From the NCBI GenBank assembly GCA_029582165.1, contig CM055870.1, positions 53,413,213-53,477,212 on the forward strand: a stretch of 64,000 nt of DNA. The letters run 5' to 3'. Numbering within the stretch: the first letter of the stretch is position 1; every line of letters starts with the position of its first letter. The notes below the pieces were generated by a model that had not been told where the DNA came from, made no database searches, and saw nothing but the letters and a program-made list of their open reading frames with translations. Position numbers and translations under genes: made by a program. This stretch comes from Portulaca oleracea. Taxonomy: Eukaryota; Streptophyta; Magnoliopsida; Caryophyllales; Portulacaceae. Positions 57,421-64,000 of the stretch are shown here, piece by piece.

Positions 57421-57937
57421 TATGGACACAAATTGGGATGATTTAAAATATGACGACGAGGGTTCAATATGGATGTATATGCTCTACTAGTGCTAACCTT
57501 TTTTTTTTTTTTTTTAATGAATGCTTTGGGGACCCCGGATGATTCTAATTTGGTTGTATTTGACCCTTACATGGTTACATTCGATGTTGACTTGCAAAAT
57601 CCCCCCAAGCGAGGTATGGAGGGGTCGGGTGCAAAATCCCCCCAAAACCAAAACTCCAAAATCCCCCCAAGCGAGGTATGGAGGGGTCGGGTGTAACAGT
57701 CTTACCCCCTAAATTTTGCAATTTAGAGAAGCCCGTTACAATTTAAGTTGAAACTATCCACGTTATGGACACAAATTGGGATGATTTAAAATATGACGAC
57801 GAGGGTTCAATATGGATGTATATGCTCTACTAGTGCTAACCTTTTTTTTTTTTTTTAATGAATGCTTTGGGGACCCCGGATGATTCTAATTTGGTTGTAT
57901 TTGACCCTTACATGGTTACATTCGATGTTGACTTGCA
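57304..57937. repeat. tandem duplication of about 341-344 bases in the leader intron
   Basis: The block from CCAAAACTCCAAAATCCCCC to ATTCGATGTTGACTTGCA occurs at 57304-57596 and again at 57648-57937, almost identical. They differ mainly in poly-T length (about 18 against 15). In the second copy the end reads TTGCAGGTAGG and keeps the splice acceptor; in the first it runs into AAATCCCC. Confidence 0.9.
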
Positions 57938-58049
57938 GGTAGGAAGTTCTTAGGGAAGGGTTTTCATGTGCGCCTCGTGTTAGAATCAAGCTGTTGATGA
58001 ATGATAGTTAGTACGACAATTTGTAGCTGAAGGCGGGTACTTGAACCAA

Positions 58050-61000
58050 ATGTCAAGGCCCCTTGCAGCCTTAGTAGGAGGTGCTGCAGGAGCCGTGGCA
58101 TTGGTGGGGATAATAGTGGTTCTTGTTTGGTTTTGCTTCCTCCACAGAAGAGGCATTTCTAGAGCATCTGAGACGGGTTCTTCTGACCCCTCTTACCAAG
58201 GTAACTTTGATGGTTACTGTCATTTATTTGCTCTGACGGATCTGATTAGGGTTTTTTGACCTTGGTGTTTTAATATGAAAGGCTTTGGAGTGTAAAATTC
58301 TCGAGAGACTATGAGGTTCTTGATTATATTTATATCGATGGACAGTTACGTATACCATCCATGGATACTTGTATATACCATGCGTGAATATAAATACAAT
58401 TACAAACCTTATAGTCTCTCCTATAACCTCGTAGTCTGCCGGCCACCTTTCATACTAAAAAACCCCAAGGTCAAAAACACTATTTGATCTTCGTTGAGCT
58501 TTTCCTTATCAAAAGGGCTCATTTCGATGCTTCTCGCATTGATTTTTAGTAGGTAAACCCGGTGGCGGCATCGAGCTTCCTTTTCGAGAAGCAAGGCGTT
58601 TCGATTGGGAAGAGTTGTCCTTAGCGACAAAGAACTTCAGTGATCAAAGCCTGATCGGTGTTGGGAAGTTTGGAGAGGTTTACAAGGGTTTGCTTACTGA
58701 TGGCATGCTGGTAGCCATCAAAAAACGACAGGGTGCACCGAGTCAAGAGTTTGTTGAAGAGGTAAATGTCGCATTTTACGAGAAATTAGCATTGTCCCTC
58801 GCTTAACATGCGCGTTGCTTTCGTTTTAGAGTTGTACGGCTTAGAGCCTGTCAATTAGGGCGGGCAAGTTCAGTACGGGTTGTAGGTTTCGGGCGTGGAA
58901 ATTGTGTTCAAACCCCTAAACTTTTGGGTGGGTTCGAGTTGGTTTTCCGTTTTGAACTGTTCTATTACGTGTTTCTTATTTTCAATGTAAATATGGTTAT
59001 TTCATTCTTTCTAACTTGTCTGATGCATTCTGTGCTGGGTACCCTGGTTTAGGTACGTTACCTTTCATCTATTCACCACCGGAATATCGTTACTCTTCTG
59101 GGTTACTGCCAAGACAATCAGCAGCAAATTCTTGTGTACGAGTACATACCTAATGGGAGTGTTTCCAGTCATTTATACGGTAATTTCTAGGGCTTGAGAT
59201 TGCTTCTTCAAAAATAGTATTCTGTTCCAAATGCATGGCGGCTTAATTTTTAAGGGACTTTGCAGGAGCTGGTCATGGGTCACGGGAGAAATTGGAATTC
59301 AAACACCGCCTTTCAATAGCTTTAGGGGCGGCTAAAGGTGATCCTCTGCCAAATCAGTGAGCATTTGTGGCTTTCCTGGTATTAGTTTTTCTTTTTGTTG
59401 TGTCCCGAGTCTCAAGTAAACACGCAAAAATCGAAGAAAAAAAAGCTAAGGCATGTAGTTGCAACTTGCAAGAAACCCAATAGCTGACTTAGTATCATAG
59501 TTACCGGGAACGGTATATACACCTGCAACCTGCGTGCCAGGAACAAGCGTTCCAAAGTCAAAACTAGGCTAATGTAAAAATTAGCGACCCTCATTCCCGG
59601 CTAACGACCCGGGAAGCGTTCCTGGTAACGATGCTTAGTATAGTTCTATATCATAATTCATAAGCTTCTGTAATAGCTTTGGGCCTAATTCTATCAGAAG
59701 CTTCTGTAAGGTTATTTGTTTTATATATTCATAGTTATTTTGTCCCGTCTTATGTTTTTTTTTTTTTTAGGGTTAGGATTTAGGGTTTAGGGTTCACTAA
59801 ATAGAGTATCCTTGCTCTTTTTATTATTACTATTTCTTTTATGAGAAGGGGTTTGGGGGTGTAACTGTAAGCATGTTGTGATTTGTTTGAGTATTGGGAG
59901 TCATTGCTTGCCATGACAATGCAGGTTTGGCTCATATTCACTCCATTAGTCCCCGCTTGTTACACAAGGACTTCAAAACCTCCAATGTGCTTGTTGATGA
60001 GAATTTCATTGCAAAGGTTGCCGATGCAGGGATTCGGAATTTCCTGGGAAAATTTGATGCGGCCGCGGCGGGCCCGTCTTCTCAAGTCGAAGCAGATGAG
60101 ATTTTTCTTGCTCCAGAGTAAGACTCCCATCCAAACCTCATTTGATAGATTTGTCTAAAAGTAACATGCCTCGTTAAACCTCCTCTGCCATTTTCCATGG
60201 AGCAGTAGGCAGCGAACGAAATCTGAACCTTGGGTCAATTGGAACCAGTCTTTCTAAGTTACAAAATTTAGGGGTAAGACTGCTATATCCGACCCTCCAT
60301 ACCTCATCGTAGGCGGGATTTTGAAGTATTGGTTTTGGTTTTTTGGTCTAAAAGATGGGATCATTGGTTAAAGTGCGGAGCACCAAAGAGGTGGTTGCCA
60401 AGCCGGTAACCACCCCCACCATCTACGCTCCCCACCAAGGTTCAATTTCTGGTGGAAGTAAAAATATTTTTCCTTGAGTGGAAATTGTGGGGTTGATGGG
60501 CTATGTTCGTCGTCGACAGTTGCCTACTGCCTATTCGCGGCCTGCAAAACTTACTGGTGGTTACCCCTGACGTGGCAAAATTTGACCCGACGTGTAAATT
60601 GATCTGAACCTCCCCGAAAGTTTAGGGTTTTGAAGACGATTTTCGAACCTGAAACCTAAATAAACCTGAAATCAACCCATACCAAGCACGGCCCAAACCT
60701 TGAAATAGGGGCCCAATGGGCAGGCCTACTTATCCTTCATTAAAAAGAAATGGTGAAAGTTCCGAGTAGGACTCCTAGAAAGTTGAGGATGTTGCAAGTA
60801 ATAACAATACTATTAACCCTGGATTTCCTTGTGGTTGTAGGGTGATGGAGTTCAGACAGTTTTCCGAAAAAAGTGATGTGTACAGCTTTGGGGTTTTCCT
60901 CTTGGAATTGGTTAGCGGACAAGAAGCAAGGGAGTCTCCGGAATCCAACCAGACTCTGGTTGAATGGGTAAGAATCTCACCTTATTCTGCAAACGTTTTG

Positions 61001-62593
61001 GTTTCTAAAATACAATTTCAATCTGTTGTCGGTTTCATGTAAGCCAAAGTGTCGAGTAGTACATCACAGAGGAGACAACATCTTTGTTTTTTGAGTGAGA
61101 GACGAGAGACATGATAGAAAGAAAGAAAATATGAACATCGGGGGACAAAGGGCCCAGTTGATGTCAAAGTCAAAGTGTCAAACAAAACAGTTGTCGTCTC
61201 GTGGGGTGCATTTGACAAATTGTCTTATACTAGGTACTCAGACAGATTGACATGGCTATTGTGCTTATAATTCATTTTACTCCAAACCTTAAAGTTGACA
61301 CTTAATTTTAGACTGATATCATGCCGAATCTCTAACACGAACACCTGCCCATGAATTGATTCGATTGATTCGTATCGGGGCATTTGTTTTGATTCTATGT
61401 AAGCAGCTATGTTTGCTGTGTATACGCTGCCTATATCTGGATCTCCCAGACCCTTGTGTATACGGGACCCACGCCGAGAGTTGATGGGGCGCTCATTTTG
61501 ATTATGATAGCATATGCATAGGAACCATTAGGGAAGAAGCTTTCATGACTTTCTAGTTCCTAAAATACAATTTCAAATTTCAATGCATTGTCCGTTTCAT
61601 GTAAGCCAAAGGGTAGACTAGTACATCACGAGGGAAACAACATCTTTGTTTTTTGAGAGAGACATGAAAGAAAGAAAGAAAATATGAACATCGGGGGACA
61701 AACTAGAGGGCCTAGTTGATGTCAAACAACGGTTGTAGCCTTGTGGGTGCATTTGACAAATTGTCTTATAGTAGGTACTCAATAAATTGACATGGTTAAG
61801 GTGAGGGAATGAAATATGGATGGTTAACATATGATTTTAGACCGATATCGTGCAGAATTTCTAATACAAGCACCTGCCCACATGTTGATTAGATTTATTC
61901 ATACCGGGGCGTTTGTTTTGATTCTCTGTAAGTGACTAACTATGTCTGTTGAGGTAATGCTGCTTAATATCTAAATTTCCCTAGACCTCGTGTATGCGGG
62001 ACCCACACACTGGAAGTTGTAGTTGTAGGGGCATTTTGTTTTGATTTTGGTATGTTTGCCAAGGGTAATGCTGCCCATATCTGAATCTCCCCGAACCTTG
62101 TATATGCGGGATCCACACAAAGAGTTGTTGTTGGGGCATTTTGTTTTGATTTTGATAGCATATGCCTTTACTTTTAAACCATTAGGTAAGAAGAACATAG
62201 TTGTTCGCTGAGGTAAGACTGCCTACATTCAGATCTCCCTATATATACGGGACCCACACTGGGAGTTGTTGATGTTGCGGCGTTTCTATGATTCTGATAG
62301 CGCATGTGTTTGCTTTCTAAACCCATTAGGTAAGAAGTTACCACGACTTCAACACGATATCCCCCATCATCGACAAGAGGTTGGGAGATCGGTTCACCAT
62401 GGAAGGAATGGAAGAGTTTGTACAGCTGATCGTCCGTTGCATCGACCCATCTAGTGAGCTTAGACCGGCAATGAGCTACGTGGTCTCGGAACTCGATCGG
62501 ATATTGGAGAAAGAGATGAGCTTGACAACCGGCATGGGAGAAGAAACCCCCATCGTCACCCTCGGAAGCCAGCTTTTTAGGGCTTCAAAATAA
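58050..62593 (+). CDS. receptor-like kinase with short extracellular end and DAG motif, 380 residues
   Basis: Seven exons join in frame: 58050-58200, 58553-58761, 59053-59179, 59266-59337, 59925-60117, 60841-60967 and 62330-62593; all introns are GT-AG. The total is 1143 bases. The protein has a seven-residue N-terminus, one membrane segment (residues 8-30), a basic stop-transfer (LHRRG) and a kinase domain at about 85-355. It shows the Gly loop GVGKFGEVYKG (86-96), VAIK Lys107, HKDFKTSN with Asp202 and Asn207, DAG at 220-222, APE at 249-251, and SDVYSFGVFLLELVSG. The catalytic loop lacks the usual Arg before Asp (non-RD) and the DFG Phe is Ala. I recall close homologues across eudicots with the same VADAG segment, so this is a family trait and not damage. 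Activity may be weak or absent, suggesting a scaffold role at the plasma membrane; the ligand is unknown. The start is the first ATG after the leader acceptor. Confidence 0.9.
59767..59795 (+). repeat. telomere-like TTTAGGG units in kinase intron 4
   Basis: TTTTAGGGTTAGGATTTAGG and GTTTAGGGTTCAC, about four units, follow a T run. Short and probably incidental. Confidence 0.5.
60355..60480 (+). mobile_element. possible tRNA-derived SINE in kinase intron 5
   Basis: TGGTTAAAGTGCGG (about 60369) fits a polymerase III A box, and AAGGTTCAATTTCTGG (about 60437) fits a B box, some 70 bases apart. The element directly follows a copy of the SINE-like block at 60150-60345. Confidence 0.4.
60999..62275. 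repeat. tandemly amplified repeats in kinase intron 6
   Basis: The block AAAATACAATTTCAA...GTTTCATGTAAGCCAAAG... is present at about 61009 and again about 550 bases later (61560). A shorter unit (GGGGCATTTGTTTTGATT..., CTGCC-ATATCTG-ATCTCCC, GCGGGACCCACAC-GGGAGTTG) occurs at about 61376, 61910, 62030 and 62130-62275. The last units include the sequence found at the exon 7 acceptor: ACCATTAGGTAAGAAG at 62179-62194 copies CCCATTAGGTAAGAAG at 62323-62338. Confidence 0.8.
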
Positions 62594-62635
62594 ATGCCAT
62601 CCCATGCCATGCCATGCCATGCCATGACATGACAA
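62594..62635. repeat. (CATGC)n pentanucleotide repeat just after the kinase stop codon
   Basis: CCATCCCATGCCATGCCATG and further units lie in the 3' untranslated region. Confidence 0.85.
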
Positions 62636-63628
62636 TCATCATGCATTCATCAACATACAGAAAAAAAAAAATTGCCTGAGATTGTTGCAGTTTAGTAGTG
62701 TGATTCTTGGTTCCTAGTTCTTTCTTCTTCATTCATCTTGTGCATCCTTATTCTATATCTTTATTTATTCAAAAAAAAAAAAGTGAAAAAAAGGCATGCA
62801 GCTGTTTGTAATTGTATAAAAGGAAAAAAAATAGCTGTGGTATTTTTTAATTTTTTTTGCCCCCCTGTTGGGAAAAAAAATGAGTGGTAAATTGGTGTTG
62901 TAAACTGATACTATTTGTTTGTTAATATATGTGAAGAGTGGGGGTGAATGATGTGATTTTTGGAAATGATACTACTGTGTTTGGCTTTTTGTGGGAAATT
63001 TGTCTTCCTCATCTTGGTATGGAATATGGAGATTTTATGGGACAATACAACAACCTTGGTTTCTTGGAAAGTGGTGTGATTGACTTTTAAGGACAAGGGA
63101 TCAAAGTATCTTGAGATTGGGAGGTGTGAACATTTGTAATAGAAAGTTCGGTCCAGATCAAAATTGGGTTGATCAAATTCGGTCAATATTAGAATTTAGA
63201 TGGATAATTGATGTTTGGACCTATTGTTTTTGGTCGAGTCAGGTTCTAACATAGGAAACAGAGAAAATTGTATTTTGATATTCGGTCAATTCAATCAATG
63301 TTAATATTCAGACGAAAATAATCAAACGCTTTTTTGGGGGTCGGTCAAATTTAAGTACTCGGGTCGGATAGATTTTACCAATTCTAGGCTCCCTACCTCC
63401 CTTGTTCTCTTTTATTTGACTTTTTAACTAATTTTATTAAATTTTATTAATATTATTTTCACTTTATAACTTCAATGACATATTAATTACTATTTTTTTT
63501 ATTTTATTCATAACATTTATTGGGAAGAGAAGATAAGGTGAGATTAATTTGGATTAATTTAGATAAGTTTGGATAAGTTTAGGCAAATAAAGATTTGAAA
63601 AGTTCGGATAAATTTTGGTATGTTGGGT
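62636..63628. other. kinase downstream region with a decayed repeat
   Basis: AT-rich. 63180-63390 is a degenerate copy of the dispersed family seen at 19735-20120 (AAATTCGGTCAATATTAGAA, GGTCGGTCAAATTTAAGTAC). The AATAAA-like element nearest the stop overlaps it at 62588-62593. No gene was seen. Confidence 0.5.
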
Positions 63629-63866
63629 AGGCCCCGTTCTTTTTTGCGGTTGACAAACTGCGGTGACACAGCCTACCGCAGTTTGACACAACCCACCAGA
63701 AAATACCATTCTACCACAATTCACCACACCCACCATAAATTACATTTTCACAATTATATATATATAACCCAACACAACATACCAATTATTCGCCACAATT
63801 ACACCACAACCCGCCACAATTTCACCACACCATACCGCAGAATACAGCATAAAAGAACAAGGCCTA
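63629..63866. mobile_element. hAT-like MITE of the GTTCTTTT family
   Basis: AGGCCCCGTTCTTTTTTGCGG and the complement of CAGCATAAAAGAACAAGGCCTA are inverted repeats. The interior carries GTTGACAAACTGCGGTGACA, which matches 1686-1927 in inverted orientation. Confidence 0.65.
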
Positions 63867-63904
63867 AGTTTATAGAAGTTTTAGACCTTATTCTTATGTA
63901 CAGA

Positions 63905-63980
63905 TCGTAAAATGCGGATATGATATGGTATGGAAGGATTGTACGGTAAAATGCGGATATGATATGGTATGTTGTAGAAA
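63905..63980. repeat. 39-base tandem repeat at the window end
   Basis: GTAAAATGCGGATATGATAT GGTATG occurs at about 63907 and about 63946. It may be the start of another GCGGT-rich MITE cut by the window edge. Confidence 0.6.
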
Positions 63981-64000
63981 GTGTGGTATAATATGGAATG

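Larger units (their letters stand above)
55240..58049 (+). promoter_or_regulatory. 5' leader and leader intron of the kinase gene
   Basis: A CT-rich leader (CTCCTCTCTCTTTCTCTC at about 55248) resembles a plant transcription start region. A leader intron probably ends at the acceptor GACTTGCAG (57930-57938), with a last leader exon 57939-58049 before the ATG. The intron is filled with repeats described separately. Exact transcript ends need RNA data. Confidence 0.45.

Noticed and set aside
60150..60840. Extra kinase exon in intron 5
   Set aside because: The sequence is SINE-like repeat DNA, and the exon 5 to exon 6 junction already restores the kinase frame.

Overview
This window is plant nuclear DNA, most likely from a eudicot. 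It has GT-AG introns, plant-type receptor-like kinase and chalcone-synthase-family genes, and a dense load of plant transposons (Ty1/copia, Ty3/gypsy-like, LINE, hAT, Mutator-like and Stowaway-like elements). The background is AT-rich and gene-poor. I cannot name the species from the sequence.

Only two loci look like ordinary host genes. (1) A two-exon type III polyketide synthase (chalcone-synthase-like) lies on the minus strand at 4206-5583. It keeps the catalytic Cys-His-Asn set, but a 35-base deletion in exon 1 shifts the frame, so I annotate it as a pseudogene unless it starts at an internal ATG. (2) An intact seven-exon, 380-residue membrane-anchored receptor-like kinase lies on the plus strand (CDS 58050-62593), with a long, repeat-filled 5' untranslated region from about 55240. 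Its activation segment starts DAG instead of DFG. Smaller gene relics are an orphan exon of a BSK-type kinase (18020-18153, minus) and a possible first exon on the minus strand at 20613-20698.

Layout. 1-4200: AT-rich repeats and nested hAT-like and Stowaway-like MITEs. 4206-5800: the polyketide synthase locus. 5880-6960: a Mutator-like MITE caught in a tandem duplication. 7047-7130: telomere-like repeats. 8738-17112: a hAT-like element that appears to be split by a roughly 8-kb near-palindromic element (8836-16828). Its two 3-kb arms carry convergent broken copies of one transposon gene around a 1.8-kb AT-rich loop. 17640-24980: gene relics and MITEs. 25105-34430: a decayed Ty1/copia element with 190-base LTRs, invaded by a 3-kb solo-LTR-like sequence and by a second 1.7-kb insertion. 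34907-39512: a 4.6-kb solo LTR with a 1.2-kb Mutator-like element inside. 39905-49060: a LINE split by a non-autonomous gag-only LTR retrotransposon (42060-48749, perfect target duplication TAGAC), one of whose LTRs holds a hAT MITE. 49140-54550: a Stowaway element and LINE fragments. 55240-62600: the kinase gene. 62600-64000: decayed repeats and a hAT-like MITE.

There is no operon or pathway logic linking the genes; the window is mainly a record of nested insertions. The feature most worth a second look is the 8-kb palindrome, which could give a long hairpin RNA if read through.
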